The notes beneath the pieces were generated by a model. That model did not search any database. It saw nothing but the letters and a program-made list of their open reading frames with translations, and was not told the DNA's origin. From Bacillus amyloliquefaciens DSM 7 = ATCC 23350 (lineage in GTDB: Bacteria; Bacillota; Bacilli; Bacillales; Bacillaceae): a stretch of DNA of 64,000 bases. Position 1 is the first letter of the stretch. Every line of letters begins with the position of its first letter. A program made the translations under genes and the position numbers. This document shows positions 1 to 10,396 of this stretch, in pieces. The stretch is taken from positions 2,661,001-2,725,000 of the forward strand of contig NC_014551.1 of the NCBI RefSeq assembly GCF_000196735.1. Direction: 5' to 3'.

Positions 1-185
1 CTGCTGTGATCTATGTTGTACTCGCCAGTAAGTTCTAATGATCCTTTAATTGAGACATAATCATTTACTTCCTGCACCCTGATATCAGGGTCTAATGAAA
101 TCGAAAGTAATTCAGAAACTTCCTGTCCTTTTTGGAAACAGATTGATTCTTCAACAGAAAATTGCAACCGGTGATTATGCGGCAA
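1..185 (-). CDS. spoVID: SpoVID spore morphogenetic protein, N-terminal part (runs off the window)
   Basis: Only about 60 N-terminal codons are inside the window; the gene continues past position 1. The translation (PHNHRLQFSVEESICFQKG..., then a segment rich in Asp/Glu) matches the N-terminus of B. subtilis SpoVID as I recall it. SpoVID is the coat-encasement protein that, with SafA and SpoIVA, guides coat layers round the forespore. The gene lies directly downstream of hemL, as in B. subtilis. I start it at the TTG at 185, which sits 8 nt after a strong GGAGG. An in-frame ATG at 191 is only 2 nt from that GGAGG and is less likely. A sigma-E type promoter is visible at 233-261, fitting mother-cell expression. 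Confidence 0.9.
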   Translation of the reverse strand, partial: MPHNHRLQFSVEESICFQKGQEVSELLSISLDPDIRVQEVNDYVSIKGSLELTGEYNIDHS

Positions 186-201
186 GTTCATATCCTCCTT
201 T

Positions 202-224
202 CATCTAATCCATACAATTAGATG
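202..224. repeat. Perfect 8-bp inverted repeat in the spoVID leader
   Basis: CATCTAAT at 202-209 and ATTAGATG at 217-224 are separated by 7 nt. Transcribed leftward it would form a hairpin at the very 5' end of the spoVID mRNA, immediately before its Shine-Dalgarno sequence (192-199). It lacks a following T-run, so it is not a terminator. A role in mRNA stability or translation is only inference. Confidence 0.6.
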
Positions 225-232
225 TCACTAAA

Positions 233-261
233 GGTGTATGCCGCAATCCGGATAAATATGA
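233..261 (-). promoter_or_regulatory. Sigma-E type promoter of spoVID
   Basis: On the minus strand TCATATT (261-255) is followed after 14 nt by CATACACC (240-233). This is close to the sigma-E consensus (ATATT, then CATACAnT). It lies between the hemL terminator and spoVID, which is known in B. subtilis as a sigma-E gene. Confidence 0.7.
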
Positions 262-275
262 TAAAGGAGGCATTG

Positions 276-313
276 AAAAAAGCCGATACAAGACTTGCTT
301 GCATCGGCTTTTC
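276..313. terminator. Terminator of the hem operon, after hemL
   Basis: An 11-bp stem (282-292 with 298-308, one G-U pair) around a 5-nt loop is flanked by A-runs and T-runs on both sides, so it can act in either direction. It sits right behind the hemL stop codon and closes the hemAXCDBL operon. Confidence 0.85.
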
Positions 314-317
314 GGTA

Positions 318-1607
318 TCAGCGGCTGATAGTCTGGAACACTTTCTCAGCGGCTTGAATGGTTTTTTCAATATCCTCCATTGTATGCGCAGTGGAGAGAA
401 ACAATCCTTCAAATTGAGACGGCGGAAGAAATACGCCTGCGTCAGCCATCCCTTTATAATATTTGGCGAACAGCTTTAAATCAGATGATTTAGCTGTTTC
501 ATAGTTAATGACAGGCTCATTTGTGAAAAAGAATCCGATCATTGAGCCCGCACGGTTAAACGTGTGCGGAATGCCATGTGCTTCAGCGGCTTTGGAAATG
601 CCTTCTTCAAGCATATCGCCTTTTTTCACAAATTCTTGGTAAGATTCAGGTGTGAGCTGCTGTAACGTCTCAAGTCCCGCTGTCATGGCAAGCGGATTTC
701 CCGACAATGTTCCCGCCTGATAGATCGGACCGCTCGGAGCGATTCGTTCCATGATTTCGGCTTTGCCGCCATACGCACCGACAGGAAGACCGCCGCCGAT
801 GACTTTGCCGAGACACGTTAAGTCAGGCGTCACGCCGAAATATCCTTGCGCACAGTTATAGTCCACGCGAAAACCGGTCATGACTTCATCAAAAATTAAC
901 AGCGCGCCATTTTGTTCCGTGATGTCACGAAGCCCTTGCAAAAAGCCTTCCTGCGGCGGAACAACGCCCATATTGCCGGCTACCGGCTCAACAATGACCC
1001 CGGCGATATCTTCACCGTACTCACGGAATGCGAGTGCAACGCTTTCCAAGTCGTTATACGGAACGGTAATCGTATTCATCGCGATTCCTTCAGGCACACC
1101 CGGGCTGTCAGGAAGGCCGAGTGTCGCCACCCCGGATCCCGCTTTGATCAGCAGCGAATCACCGTGGCCGTGATAACACCCTTCGAATTTCAAAATTTTA
1201 TTGCGGCCGGTATATCCTCTTGCCAGACGAAGAGCGCTCATTGTCGCCTCTGTTCCGGAGCTGACCATCCGTACGATTTCAACAGACGGCACACGGTCAA
1301 TGACCAATTTGGCCAGTTCGTTTTCCACTTCAGTAGAAGCTCCGAAACTTGTTCCGTTTTCCGCGACCTTTTTCAGGCTTTCAACGACGCGGTCGTTGGT
1401 GTGGCCCAAAATGAGCGGACCCCAGCTCAGCACATAGTCGATATATTCATTGCCGTCAATATCAAAAATTTTCGATCCTTTGCCGCGCTGCATAAAAATC
1501 GGGTCCATATCAACTGATTTAAATGCGCGCACCGGGCTGTTCACTCCGCCCGGCATCAGTTTCTGTGCTTCTTTAAAAGCGGATTTTGATTTTTCATAGT
1601 TTCTCAT
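318..1607 (-). CDS. hemL: Glutamate-1-semialdehyde 2,1-aminomutase
   Basis: The 429-aa product converts glutamate-1-semialdehyde to 5-aminolevulinate, the second step of the C5 haem pathway, using pyridoxal/pyridoxamine phosphate in the cytosol. It is a class III aminotransferase. The PLP-binding lysine is K268 in the motif CLGKVIGGG, the FDEVMTGFR motif lies just before it, and the [10 protein letters not shown] segment near residue 117 binds phosphate. Full length for the family. It is the last gene of the leftward hemAXCDBL operon, 28 nt after hemB, and is followed by a terminator. Bacillus often carries a second paralogue (gsaB) elsewhere; the operon position identifies this one as hemL. 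Confidence 0.97.
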   Translation of the reverse strand: MRNYEKSKSAFKEAQKLMPGGVNSPVRAFKSVDMDPIFMQRGKGSKIFDIDGNEYIDYVLSWGPLILGHTNDRVVESLKKVAENGTSFGASTEVENELAKLVIDRVPSVEIVRMVSSGTEATMSALRLARGYTGRNKILKFEGCYHGHGDSLLIKAGSGVATLGLPDSPGVPEGIAMNTITVPYNDLESVALAFREYGEDIAGVIVEPVAGNMGVVPPQEGFLQGLRDITEQNGALLIFDEVMTGFRVDYNCAQGYFGVTPDLTCLGKVIGGGLPVGAYGGKAEIMERIAPSGPIYQAGTLSGNPLAMTAGLETLQQLTPESYQEFVKKGDMLEEGISKAAEAHGIPHTFNRAGSMIGFFFTNEPVINYETAKSSDLKLFAKYYKGMADAGVFLPPSQFEGLFLSTAHTMEDIEKTIQAAEKVFQTISR

Positions 1608-1635
1608 CTGCCTCAGCTCCCGTCAAATGAAATTC

Positions 1636-2613
1636 TTATTCAGCAAGCCATTTTGCTGCGTCTTTTGCATGATACGTCATAATGAGGTCGGCACCTGCAC
1701 GTTTCATGCTCGTTAAAATTTCAAGCACCATTTCTTTTTCTTTAATCCAGCCGTTTTGGGCTGCAGCTTTCACCATAGAATACTCCCCGCTTACATTATA
1801 AGCGACCAGCGGCAGGTGATGGCGGTTTTTCACATCACGCATAATATCTAAGTATGACATAGACGGTTTGACGATTAAAAAGTCAGCGCCTTCTGCAGCG
1901 TCTGATTCAGCCTCACGGAGCGCTTCCAAGCGGTTGGCCGGATCCATCTGATATGTTTTTCGGTCGCCGAACTGCGGTGTGCTGTCAGCCGCGTCGCGGA
2001 ACGGACCGTAAAATTCACTTGAATATTTCACGGCATAGGACATGATCGGAATATTTGTGAATCCTTCTTTGTCAAGCGCTTCTCTGATCACTGTGACAAA
2101 ACCGTCCATCATGTTTGAAGGAGCGATGATATCAGCGCCGGCTTTAGCCTGGCTGACGGCTGTCTGCGCCAGCAGTTCAAGCGACTCGTCATTCAGGATT
2201 ACTCCGTCTTTCACAACGCCGCAATGGCCGTGATCCGTATATTCACAGAGGCATGTATCAGCGATTACGATCATTTCAGGATAATGCTTTTTAATTTCAG
2301 CAATCCCTTTTTGCACAATGCCGTGATCGTGAAAAGCCTGAGTTCCGCAGTCGTCTTTTTCTTCCGGCACGCCGAAAACGATGACCGACTTAATGTCGAG
2401 TGATATGAGCTCAGCCATTTCATCCTTTAATAAATCGAGTGACACATGATAAACCCCCGGCATGGAAGGAACTTCTTTTTTTCCTTCAAGCCCTTCAACG
2501 ACAAATAAAGGGTAAATAAAATCTGAAGGGTGAAGGCGTGTTTCTCTTACTAAATCTCTCATCGCAGCGTTCGCGCGCAAACGGCGGTGTCTGTTAAATG
2601 TTTGATTCATCAT
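1636..2613 (-). CDS. hemB: Delta-aminolevulinate dehydratase (porphobilinogen synthase)
   Basis: The 325-aa enzyme condenses two 5-aminolevulinate molecules into porphobilinogen. Both Schiff-base lysines are visible, K196 (SYAVKYS) and K249 (LIVKPS). The metal-binding cysteines C121, C123 and C131 lie in the segment [15 protein letters not shown], pointing to a zinc-type enzyme. The gene begins at an ATG whose A is the last base of the hemD stop codon (TAATG), so translation is probably coupled. AAAGG lies 7 nt upstream. A second ATG directly follows the first, so the start may be one codon later. It is the fifth gene of hemAXCDBL. Confidence 0.97.
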   Translation of the reverse strand: MMNQTFNRHRRLRANAAMRDLVRETRLHPSDFIYPLFVVEGLEGKKEVPSMPGVYHVSLDLLKDEMAELISLDIKSVIVFGVPEEKDDCGTQAFHDHGIVQKGIAEIKKHYPEMIVIADTCLCEYTDHGHCGVVKDGVILNDESLELLAQTAVSQAKAGADIIAPSNMMDGFVTVIREALDKEGFTNIPIMSYAVKYSSEFYGPFRDAADSTPQFGDRKTYQMDPANRLEALREAESDAAEGADFLIVKPSMSYLDIMRDVKNRHHLPLVAYNVSGEYSMVKAAAQNGWIKEKEMVLEILTSMKRAGADLIMTYHAKDAAKWLAE

Positions 2614-3395
2614 TATCTATCCTTTCCCGACATGCTGCACATGACGTCCAGCATGCCTTCAATCGTATAGGTGTCAGGCACATGGGATGAGATCCCGTAT
2701 TCCAATAGCGCTTTTTCCGTCAAAGGGCCGATGCTGATATAGCTCGCACCGCTGTTTTCCAAAGTTTTTTTTTCGTCTCCGACCGCATGCATAAACGTAT
2801 GCACCGCCGAAGAACTGGTAAACGTAATAAAATCAAAATGAGAGCGGGATGCAGCCTGTCTCAGCTCGTCCATTCCTTTTTCATCCTGAATGGTATTGTA
2901 CAGCACCCATTCCCTTATTTGATAGCCAAGCGGCTCAAGCTCCGCTTTTATGACATCGCGTGATAAATTGCCCTTTATCACTGAAATGGGTTCGGCAGCT
3001 GATGCGTGCCGCTTTAATGTATCAGCCAGACATTCAGCCACATACTCATCAGGCATCGCATCCGTCCCGGCTCCCCGCTCTTTAAGGGCGCGCGCAGTCT
3101 TTTCACCGACGGCTGCGATTTTTTTCCGTCCCGAAAGCGCAAGGCCGTGCTCATCGAGGTAGGAAAAAAAGAACCGGACACCGTTTACGCTTGTAAAAAC
3201 AAGCCACCCCGGCTCAGAAAGGTCTTCCCGGAGACTGTCCGCACATTCACCCGGGAGCGCTTCCTGAAAAGCGATCAGCGAAGCGGAAACAGCCGTTCCG
3301 CCGAGCGCCTCCACTTTTTTTCGGAACGGGGCGGCCTGTCTTTTGTTCCGGGTGACAAGCACGGTCTTTCCTTGTAAAGGAAGGTCATTTGCCAT
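2613..3395 (-). CDS. hemD: Uroporphyrinogen-III synthase
   Basis: The 260-aa product closes and inverts ring D of hydroxymethylbilane to make uroporphyrinogen III. The family is poorly conserved, so the call rests on length, the two-lobed HEM4-type pattern ([12 protein letters not shown] near residue 85, [11 protein letters not shown] near residue 190) and its position between hemC and hemB. It overlaps hemC by 11 bp and touches hemB by 1 bp, typical of tight translational coupling. Confidence 0.93.
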   Translation of the reverse strand: MANDLPLQGKTVLVTRNKRQAAPFRKKVEALGGTAVSASLIAFQEALPGECADSLREDLSEPGWLVFTSVNGVRFFFSYLDEHGLALSGRKKIAAVGEKTARALKERGAGTDAMPDEYVAECLADTLKRHASAAEPISVIKGNLSRDVIKAELEPLGYQIREWVLYNTIQDEKGMDELRQAASRSHFDFITFTSSSAVHTFMHAVGDEKKTLENSGASYISIGPLTEKALLEYGISSHVPDTYTIEGMLDVMCSMSGKDR

Positions 3396-4326
3396 CCTGA
3401 TCGAGCTCCTGTTTTACGCTGTCGATTAATGCTTTGGCTCCTTTTTCAGACATCATCGCCGCACAGCGTTTCCCGATTTCTTCCGGATCATGTCCCGCCG
3501 CTGTTTCTTTATAAATCGTCTTACCGTCCGGAGACGCAACAAGACCGACCAATTCAACCTCATCCCGGTCATTGACGGACGCATACCCGGCAATCGGCAC
3601 TTGGCAGCCGCCTTCCATCGCGTGCAAGAAAGCCCGTTCGGCTGCCACCGTGCGTTTCGTATACTCATCGGTGAATTGCGCAAACAGCTTCAAAAGCTCC
3701 TCATCCGACTCTCTGCATTCAATGGCAAGAGCGCCTTGGCCTACCGCAGGCAGACAGCGGTCCGGTTCGAGGAATTCAGATACGACATCATCTTTCCAGC
3801 CCATTCTTGAAAGACCCGCAGCAGCTAAAATAATAGCATCATAATCTTCCGTCTCAAGCTTTTGAAGTCTCGTATCTATGTTGCCTCTGATCCATTTAAT
3901 AGTAAGATCAGGGCGCTCAGCAAGAATCTGGGCGCTTCTTCTTAAACTGCTCGTGCCGATGATGCCGCCTTCTTTTATGTCGTCCAGCTTTTGATGCCCC
4001 TTGGAAATCAGCGCATCACGCGGGTCCTCACGTTTCGGTATGCAGCCGATGACCAGACCTTCAGGCAAAACAGCAGGCATGTCTTTCATGCTGTGGACCG
4101 CCATATCAATCTCCTGATGTAACAGCGCCTGTTCAATCTCTTTGACAAACAGACCTTTGCCGCCCACTTTTGACAGTGTGACATCAAGGATGCGGTCGCC
4201 TTTTGTGACAATCTCCTGAATTTCAAAGTTATACGAAGGATTCAATTCCTTTAGTTTGTTAATCACCCATTTTGTCTGGGTCATAGCCAGTTTGCTCCGT
4301 CTGGAACCTACCTTAATCGTTCTCAT
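3385..4326 (-). CDS. hemC: Porphobilinogen deaminase (hydroxymethylbilane synthase)
   Basis: The 313-aa enzyme polymerises four porphobilinogens into hydroxymethylbilane. The dipyrromethane cofactor cysteine is C241 in [13 protein letters not shown]. The arginine-rich substrate segment TSSLRRSAQ (near residue 126) and the catalytic aspartate region HSMKDMP (79-84) are present. The gene follows hemX and overlaps hemD by 11 bp within the operon. Confidence 0.97.
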   Translation of the reverse strand: MRTIKVGSRRSKLAMTQTKWVINKLKELNPSYNFEIQEIVTKGDRILDVTLSKVGGKGLFVKEIEQALLHQEIDMAVHSMKDMPAVLPEGLVIGCIPKREDPRDALISKGHQKLDDIKEGGIIGTSSLRRSAQILAERPDLTIKWIRGNIDTRLQKLETEDYDAIILAAAGLSRMGWKDDVVSEFLEPDRCLPAVGQGALAIECRESDEELLKLFAQFTDEYTKRTVAAERAFLHAMEGGCQVPIAGYASVNDRDEVELVGLVASPDGKTIYKETAAGHDPEEIGKRCAAMMSEKGAKALIDSVKQELDQDGK

Positions 4327-4360
4327 TTTCTTTCCTCCCGAATCTGTTTGGCGCGTGACG

Positions 4361-5191
4361 TTAACTGAACCAATGGAATTGCGATAGGCTTCCGAGCAGG
4401 AAGTAATTAATCATCAGCACGAGAAAACATGCTGAATTCCATAACGCCGCCACTTTTCCCTGCAGTTCCTTAATCATTCTGATATATAAATAGTAGCTGT
4501 ATAAAAGCAGCACAATAAACGAGCCGAGCACTTTTGAATCAAACCAGTACAGCGTTTCCAGAGACACATACGCCCAGATTACGCCTAAGATCAAACTTAA
4601 CAGCAGCATCGGAACTCCGATGACATTCAAAACGTAAGCCATATAATCAAGTTTTGACAAATCTTCAATTCTCAACAGCCATTTTCCCCATTTTTTCTTC
4701 TTTAATAAAGAATATTGAAATTGATAAAGAAGCGAAAAGACAAAAGAAAGGGAAAAGGCGCCGTATGAGAGAATCGCCATTGTGATATGAATGACCAAAA
4801 GCTCTGAGACCAGCTGGCCGGAAAAAGCTGCCGAATGCTGATCAGTCGGTGAAAACGTGTGGATCGCGATCATCGAGAAACCGATGACATTCGTGAAAAA
4901 CACGATAAAATCAACCCGCAGAATCTGCGTGACAACAAGTGAGAGCGTAACAAGCACCCACGCATAAAAGTAAAGGGCCTCTGTAATATTTAAGACCGGA
5001 AATCTCCCCGTCTGCCACATAAAATAAGAAAGATAGACGGTTTGCAGAGTCCAGACAATAGAAAGCAACCAGAAGGCCATTTTCCCAGCCTTCCGGTTGT
5101 GTTGAAGAAAATCTATAAAGTAAAAAAGGACGCTTACTGCATAAATAACAATTGTCGCTTCATTAAGTCTTGCCATTGCTGTATCAATCAT
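4361..5191 (-). CDS. hemX: HemX, integral membrane regulator of HemA level
   Basis: This 276-aa polytopic protein has about eight hydrophobic segments and belongs to the CcmC/CcsA-like cytochrome c assembly family. In B. subtilis HemX lowers the cellular amount of HemA; it is not a haem-pathway enzyme. I chose the ATG at 5191 because it gives the length I recall for B. subtilis HemX. A GTG at 5206 would add five residues and overlap hemA. It lies 7 nt after the hemA stop and 34 nt before hemC. Confidence 0.93.
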   Translation of the reverse strand: MIDTAMARLNEATIVIYAVSVLFYFIDFLQHNRKAGKMAFWLLSIVWTLQTVYLSYFMWQTGRFPVLNITEALYFYAWVLVTLSLVVTQILRVDFIVFFTNVIGFSMIAIHTFSPTDQHSAAFSGQLVSELLVIHITMAILSYGAFSLSFVFSLLYQFQYSLLKKKKWGKWLLRIEDLSKLDYMAYVLNVIGVPMLLLSLILGVIWAYVSLETLYWFDSKVLGSFIVLLLYSYYLYIRMIKELQGKVAALWNSACFLVLMINYFLLGSLSQFHWFS

Positions 5192-5198
5192 ACAGCGC

Positions 5199-6566
5199 TC
5201 ACTCACTTACAAGCGGACGTAAGCCCGTTTTTGCTTCTGCCTTTTGAAACGAATGAACCGTCTGGCGGTTATCCAGGCTTTTGTCCAGCTGGCGGCCGGC
5301 TTCATCCTCAATATCGAAAATCTGCATAAACAGCTTCAGCTTTTCCTCGGAATCCGCTTCAGCCGCAAGCTCTTTCGCTTTCAGAATCGGGTCGCGCAGC
5401 ATCTGGTTAATGATGCTTTTCGTATGTTTGCTGAGCAGTTTTTTCTCTCTTACCGTCAGATTAGGCAGCTTGCGCTCAATGCTCTGCATCGTATCGGACT
5501 GGATGGACAGCGCCTTTTCACGCAGCGCCGAAATGACCGGCACGACGCCGAGCGTATTAAGCCACTGCTTAAATTCAACAATTGCCGCTTCAATGAACAG
5601 CTCGACTTTTTCAGCGGTTTCACGGCGTTCTTTTAAGTTGGCTTCAACGATTCCTTCAAGGTCATCAATATCGTACAGGAAAACACCTTCAAGATCGTTC
5701 AGCGCAGGATCAAGGTCTCTCGGCACAGCGATGTCCACCATAAATAACGGGCGGCCCTTCCGCTGTCTGCCCGCTCTCTCCATCATATCTTTAGACACGA
5801 CAAAATCACTCGCGCCTGTCGAGCTGATTAAAATATCAGCTTCAGCAAGTGCATGTTCAAGCTGGTTTAAGCTGCGAGCTTCTCCGGAGAAACGGTCAGC
5901 AAGCTCTTTTGCCTTCAAAAACGTTCTGTTGATGACCGTTACTTTGCCGATGCCCTGTCCGTGCAGGTTTTCTGCGGCGAGCTCGCCCATTTTCCCCGCA
6001 CCGAGAATCAAAATGTGCTTATTTGACAGAGAGCCGAAGATTTTTTTCGCGAGTTCAACGGCCGCGTAACTGACGGAAACGGCATTGGCGCCGATATCGG
6101 TTTCAGCATGCGTGCGTTTGCCGACAGTCACCGCCTGTTTAAAGAGCTCATTGAAAATGGTGCCGATTGTCTTTTCTGTCTGCGCCGTTTTAAAGCTCGA
6201 ACGGACCTGGCCGAGTATTTGTGTTTCTCCGATGACCATGGAATCCAAACCGCACGCCACACGGAATAAATGCTCGATCGCCGCATCGCTCTCATAAAAT
6301 TTCAGAAACGGAGACAGCTCTTCTTTCGGCAGCGAGAACCATTCGGATAAAAATGTCTTTATATAATAACGGCCGGTATGAAGCTGGTCGACCACCGCAT
6401 ATATTTCAGTTCGGTTGCAGGTTGACACGATAATGTTTTCAAGAACACTTTTTTCTTCTTTTAAACGGAGCATCGCTTCTGCAAGCTCATCCGGCTGAAA
6501 ACTTATTTTTTCACGTATTTCAATGGGGGCGGATTTATAATCTACTCCCACTACAAGAATATGCAT
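5199..6566 (-). CDS. hemA: Glutamyl-tRNA reductase
   Basis: The 455-aa enzyme reduces glutamyl-tRNA(Glu) to glutamate-1-semialdehyde, the committed and regulated step of haem synthesis. The catalytic cysteine is C50 in [10 protein letters not shown]. The NADPH-binding Rossmann motif ILGAGKMG (near residue 189) is followed by VINRT, and a C-terminal dimerisation domain is present. First gene of hemAXCDBL. The region upstream carries two PerR-type operators, which implies control by peroxide stress and iron/manganese status as in B. subtilis. Confidence 0.97.
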   Translation of the reverse strand: MHILVVGVDYKSAPIEIREKISFQPDELAEAMLRLKEEKSVLENIIVSTCNRTEIYAVVDQLHTGRYYIKTFLSEWFSLPKEELSPFLKFYESDAAIEHLFRVACGLDSMVIGETQILGQVRSSFKTAQTEKTIGTIFNELFKQAVTVGKRTHAETDIGANAVSVSYAAVELAKKIFGSLSNKHILILGAGKMGELAAENLHGQGIGKVTVINRTFLKAKELADRFSGEARSLNQLEHALAEADILISSTGASDFVVSKDMMERAGRQRKGRPLFMVDIAVPRDLDPALNDLEGVFLYDIDDLEGIVEANLKERRETAEKVELFIEAAIVEFKQWLNTLGVVPVISALREKALSIQSDTMQSIERKLPNLTVREKKLLSKHTKSIINQMLRDPILKAKELAAEADSEEKLKLFMQIFDIEDEAGRQLDKSLDNRQTVHSFQKAEAKTGLRPLVSE

Positions 6567-6600
6567 AGCCGTTCATGCACCCCCGTACATCGCAATTTAT

Positions 6601-6615
6601 TTATAATCATTCTAA
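6601..6615. promoter_or_regulatory. PerR-box-like site, near match
   Basis: TTATAATCATTCTAA differs from the Per-box consensus TTATAATnATTATAA at one base. It lies between the perfect box at 6631 and the hemA start, in the expected leader region. Confidence 0.6.
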
Positions 6616-6630
6616 CATAGAATTTATTAT

Positions 6631-6645
6631 TTATAATAATTATAA
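6631..6645. promoter_or_regulatory. PerR operator (perfect Per box) upstream of hemA
   Basis: TTATAATAATTATAA matches the Per-box consensus at every defined position. hemA is a known PerR-repressed gene in B. subtilis. The hemA promoter must lie in 6610-6680 on the minus strand, but I could not settle one clear -35/-10 pair there. Confidence 0.85.
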
Positions 6646-6762
6646 CATAGTTTCTTCGTGAAAATGTGAACAGATTTCAAAAATGTTATGCTATAGTATA
6701 AAAAGCTTCGTTTCCTCTGTAATCATCATACTAAAAATCCTTTACTGCGGGTAGGTGACAGG

Positions 6763-7254
6763 ATGAAAAAAACATCAATTTTATTACCAGGACTTCTGCT
6801 TGCCGCTTCATTATTCGCATGGCTTCAGAGCGGACAGGTCCGCCTCTTTGCGAATCAGGGAGAATGGCCGGTGCTCCTTATGCTTTTGGGTGCCGTGTTC
6901 TTGTATCAGGGCAAAAAGGAAGCGGCTGGGCCTCACGTCCTTATCGGTATGCTTCTGTTCGGAATAGGTTTACACTTTTTCGCCAAACCAGAGCTCTCTT
7001 GGTGGCCGGGAGATTTCGAAATGCTGCTCTTCGTACTCGGTTTCTCCTTATTTGCGGCCGCCAGAAAAGAATATGTATACGAAGCGGTTGCCATGATTGG
7101 TTTTTCCCTCTTTTTATACTTCTTTAAACAAATTACGGCGTGGATGGAATCCGTGAATATTCCGACGGAGCATTTCAAAACATACTGGCCGTATGTTTTC
7201 GTCGGAATCAGCCTTTTCTTATTGTTTATCAAGCGGAACAAAACTATACGATAA
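6763..7254 (+). CDS. ysxD: YsxD, four-helix membrane protein of unknown function
   Basis: This 163-aa protein has an N-terminal hydrophobic segment and three more pairs of membrane-spanning stretches (about residues 5-22, 32-65, 75-110 and 130-158). It is basic at the C-terminus (FIKRNKTIR). The pattern resembles LiaI/LiaF-like membrane domains, but the function is unknown. It is transcribed rightward, divergently from hemA, and its promoter must share the region of the PerR boxes; a TATAGT preceded by TGC (692-697 of 6xxx) is a weak extended -10. AGG ends 0-2 nt before the ATG, with GGTAGGTG further upstream. It converges on ysxC at a shared terminator. Confidence 0.8.
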   Translation: MKKTSILLPGLLLAASLFAWLQSGQVRLFANQGEWPVLLMLLGAVFLYQGKKEAAGPHVLIGMLLFGIGLHFFAKPELSWWPGDFEMLLFVLGFSLFAAARKEYVYEAVAMIGFSLFLYFFKQITAWMESVNIPTEHFKTYWPYVFVGISLFLLFIKRNKTIR

Positions 7255-7284
7255 AACCCAAAACGCACTGCGTTTTGGGTTTTT
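7253..7284. terminator. Bidirectional terminator between ysxD and ysxC
   Basis: A 10-bp stem CCCAAAACGC/GCGTTTTGGG with a 3-nt loop (7257-7279) is flanked by A4 and T5. It serves both converging genes. Confidence 0.9.
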
Positions 7285-7286
7285 CA

Positions 7287-7874
7287 TTACCTGCTGATCA
7301 TTTTTTTAATGGCTCCCCATGCTTCATCTTTTCCTTTTTTTGTTTCAGAGGAGAATAAAATCAGCTCATCTTCAGGGTCCATATCAAGCGTCTGTTTGAC
7401 AACCTTTAAGTGCTTGTCCCATTTTCCTTTTGGAATCTTATCCGCTTTTGTCGCAATGACGATAACGGGAATGCCGTAATATTTCAAGAATTCATACATG
7501 TTCACGTCATCAGCAGACGGCGCGTGTCTGAGGTCGACAATCTGCACGCAGGCTTTCAGCTCTTCACGGGTCGTCATATAGGTTTCAATCATTCTCCCCC
7601 ATGCTTCCCGCTCGCTTTTTGAAACTTTCGCAAACCCGTACCCGGGAACGTCGACAAAATGCAATTCATCATTGATGATGTAAAAGTTTAAGGTCTGTGT
7701 TTTCCCCGGTTTTGATGACGTTCTGGCCAGGTTTTTCCGATTGATTAATGAATTGATAAAAGATGACTTTCCTACATTTGATCTTCCCGCCAGCGCGATT
7801 TCCGGAAGTCCCCCATCAGGGTACTGTTCCGGTTTAACCGCGCTGATCACGATTTCTGACTTTGTAACTTTCAT
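7287..7874 (-). CDS. ysxC: EngB-type ribosome biogenesis GTPase YsxC
   Basis: The 195-aa GTPase is needed for late assembly of the 50S ribosomal subunit and is essential in B. subtilis. The G1 loop GRSNVGKSS spans 30-38, G3 is DVPGYGFA near residue 75, and G4 is TKADK near residue 142. The ATG overlaps the lonA stop codon (ATGA), so the two genes form one transcript read from the lonA promoter. Confidence 0.96.
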   Translation of the reverse strand: MKVTKSEIVISAVKPEQYPDGGLPEIALAGRSNVGKSSFINSLINRKNLARTSSKPGKTQTLNFYIINDELHFVDVPGYGFAKVSKSEREAWGRMIETYMTTREELKACVQIVDLRHAPSADDVNMYEFLKYYGIPVIVIATKADKIPKGKWDKHLKVVKQTLDMDPEDELILFSSETKKGKDEAWGAIKKMISR

Positions 7875-10195
7875 TTCTTCTCTCCTACTAAGGCATGTTC
7901 CAAAACGTCATCCAGATGTGACACGAATATAAATTTCAGTCCTTCTCTGACGCTTTCAGGAATATCCTCTATATCTTTTTCGTTATCTTTAGGCGCAATA
8001 ATCGTGGTCAGGCCCGCTCTGTGGGCACCGAGCGCCTTTTCTTTCAGTCCGCCGATCGGAAGCACGCGGCCCCGCAGCGTGATTTCTCCCGTCATACCGA
8101 CTTCGCGTTTTACCGGACGATCCGTTAACGCTGAAACGAGCGCCGTGGCCATCGTAATTCCCGCAGAAGGGCCGTCTTTCGGCACCGCTCCTTCAGGGAC
8201 ATGAATATGAATGTCATGGTTCTCATGGAATGTCGGATCGATTCCGAGCTGTTCCGCTTTTGAGCGGACATAACTGAAAGCTGCCTGGGCGGATTCCCGC
8301 ATGACATCTCCCAGCTTCCCGGTCAGAATCAGCTTTCCTTTTCCCGGTGACAATGACACCTCGATTGAAAGCGTGTCTCCGCCGACTGTCGTATACGCAA
8401 GCCCCGTGACGACCCCGATTTGATCTTCGGTTTCCGCTTGTCCGTATCTGAATATCCGTTTTCCAAGGTAGTCTGCCAAATTTTTCTCTGTAACGGTAAT
8501 GCGTTTTCTTTCCTCAGAAACGATGGCTTTTGCAGCTTTTCGGCAAATGGCGGCAACCTGGCGTTCAAGCGTTCTCACACCGGCTTCCCTTGTATAATAG
8601 CGGATGATGTCGGTAATCGCCTGATCCCGAATCTGCAGGTTGCTCTTTGTGAGCCCGTGCTCTTTGATCTGTTTCGGAAGCAGGTGGTCTTTTACGATCT
8701 CCAGCTTTTCGTTTTCAGTATAGCCTGACAGGCTGATAATCTCCATTCTGTCTCTGAGAGGGCCCGGTATTGAAGCAAGGTTATTCGCAGTCGCGATAAA
8801 AAGCACTTTCGATAAATCGAACGTCTCTTCAATATAATGGTCGCTGAATGTGCTGTTTTGTTCCGGATCCAGCACCTCAAGCATCGCCGAAGACGGGTCG
8901 CCTCTGAAATCAGACGACATTTTATCAATCTCATCAAGGAGAAAGACCGGATTTTGTTTGCCGGCTTTTTTCATCCCCTGTATAATACGGCCCGGCATCG
9001 CTCCGACGTATGTACGCCGATGCCCGCGGATTTCAGATTCATCCCGCACACCGCCCAGTGAAATTCTCACAAAACGGCGCCCCATGCTCGTACTGATTGA
9101 TTTTGCAAGAGATGTTTTTCCGACTCCCGGAGGTCCGGCCAGACAAAGAATCGGCCCTTTCAGCGTTTTCGTCAGCTGTTTCACAGCCAAATACTCCAGA
9201 ATCCGTTCTTTCACTTTCTCTAAACCGTGATGCTCTTTGTCTAAGATTTCCCCGGCTTTTTTAATATCCAGTTTATCTTCTGTTTCGTCCGACCACGGCA
9301 GAGCGATAAGCCAGTCAATATAGTTGCGGATAACAGAGCTTTCCGCTGAGCTTGACGGCACTTTTTCGTAACGGCTTAATTCCTTAAGCGCCGTTTCTTT
9401 GACACGCTCAGGCATGCCGGCTTCTTCTATCTTCTCCGTGAGCGACTGAACTTCACCGGTTTTCCCTTCTTTGTCGCCAAGCTCCTTCTGAATGGCTTTC
9501 ATCTGTTCACGCAAGTAGTATTCCTTTTGAGTGCGTTCCATCGAACGCTTGACGCGCTGTCCGATTTTTTTCTCAATTTCCAGCACTTCTTTTTCATTAT
9601 GAATAGAACGGATGACCTTATTCAGGCGTTCTTTAATATCAGCCGTTTCTAAAATATCCTGCTTGTCCTTTAATTTCAGCGGGAGATGAGAAGCGACGAT
9701 ATCCGCCATTCTGCCGGGCTCTTCAATATCAGTCACGGCTGCATACGTTTCTGCGGAGATTTTTTTAGAAATTTTTATGTACTGGTCAAAATGGTCCAGC
9801 AGCGTCCGCATAAGCGCTTCATCTTCCACGTCTTTCGAATCGTCCTCATGCATCAGCTGTATATCGACCGAAGTATAATCTTCGAGCTCGGTGTATTCAA
9901 GGATCTGCGCCCGCTGAATTCCTTCTACAAGCACTCTGATCGTACCGTTGGGAAGCTTCAGCATCTGTTTAATTTTTGTATAAGTGCCGACGGTGAAAAT
10001 GTCCTCTTCACCCGGTTCGTCTATCGAAATATCCTGCTGAGTGGCTAAAAAAATCATATGATCATGCATCATTGCCTGTTCAAGAGCCTGAACCGACTTG
10101 TCCCGGCCTACATCTAAATGTAAAACCATCGTCGGGTATACCAATAAACCTCTTAAAGGGAGGAGCGGGATGCTGCGTTTTGTATCTTCTGCCAT
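7871..10195 (-). CDS. lonA: ATP-dependent protease LonA
   Basis: The 774-aa homo-oligomeric AAA+ protease degrades unfolded and regulatory proteins in the cytosol. An N-terminal substrate domain is followed by a coiled-coil region, then Walker A (GPPGVGKT) and Walker B (FLLDEIDK), and a C-terminal Ser/Lys peptidase. The catalytic pair is S677 (KDGPSAG) and K720 (GGLKEK). The length equals that recalled for B. subtilis LonA. First gene of lonA-ysxC, preceded by GGAGGTG and a sigma-A promoter near 10229-10259. Confidence 0.97.
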   Translation of the reverse strand: MAEDTKRSIPLLPLRGLLVYPTMVLHLDVGRDKSVQALEQAMMHDHMIFLATQQDISIDEPGEEDIFTVGTYTKIKQMLKLPNGTIRVLVEGIQRAQILEYTELEDYTSVDIQLMHEDDSKDVEDEALMRTLLDHFDQYIKISKKISAETYAAVTDIEEPGRMADIVASHLPLKLKDKQDILETADIKERLNKVIRSIHNEKEVLEIEKKIGQRVKRSMERTQKEYYLREQMKAIQKELGDKEGKTGEVQSLTEKIEEAGMPERVKETALKELSRYEKVPSSSAESSVIRNYIDWLIALPWSDETEDKLDIKKAGEILDKEHHGLEKVKERILEYLAVKQLTKTLKGPILCLAGPPGVGKTSLAKSISTSMGRRFVRISLGGVRDESEIRGHRRTYVGAMPGRIIQGMKKAGKQNPVFLLDEIDKMSSDFRGDPSSAMLEVLDPEQNSTFSDHYIEETFDLSKVLFIATANNLASIPGPLRDRMEIISLSGYTENEKLEIVKDHLLPKQIKEHGLTKSNLQIRDQAITDIIRYYTREAGVRTLERQVAAICRKAAKAIVSEERKRITVTEKNLADYLGKRIFRYGQAETEDQIGVVTGLAYTTVGGDTLSIEVSLSPGKGKLILTGKLGDVMRESAQAAFSYVRSKAEQLGIDPTFHENHDIHIHVPEGAVPKDGPSAGITMATALVSALTDRPVKREVGMTGEITLRGRVLPIGGLKEKALGAHRAGLTTIIAPKDNEKDIEDIPESVREGLKFIFVSHLDDVLEHALVGEKK

Positions 10196-10228
10196 GTGAC
10201 TGACACCTCCGTGACTTTAGTATGAACC

Positions 10229-10259
10229 ATTATAATACAACTTTTTCATCGTTGTACAA
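10229..10259 (-). promoter_or_regulatory. Sigma-A promoter of lonA, with an inverted repeat
   Basis: On the minus strand TTGTAC (10259-10254) is followed by TATTAT at 16-bp spacing or TATAAT at 19-bp spacing (10237-10229). An inverted repeat TACAAC-N9-GTTGTA covers the same bases and could be an operator; I cannot assign a regulator to it. Confidence 0.55.
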
Positions 10260-10368
10260 TTCCGGGATCGGGCAATCATCGGCTTACCGCCTGCCCTGTA
10301 TATAAAACAGTCTCTTCGTAGTATACCCTTTCTTTCTGTTCTGAAAAAGGAAAAGATGTCCTCCATAA

Positions 10369-10396
10369 AAAAACCCCATTATAAAAATGGGGTTTA
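10369..10396 (-). terminator. Terminator of lonB
   Basis: On the minus strand AAACCCCATT / AATGGGGTTT with a short loop overlaps the lonB stop codon and is followed by seven T residues. Confidence 0.85.

Noticed and set aside
5281..6069. 262-codon open frame on the plus strand
   Set aside because: It lies wholly antisense to hemA, has a serine-rich low-quality composition and no ribosome-binding site. It arises from hemA codon bias.
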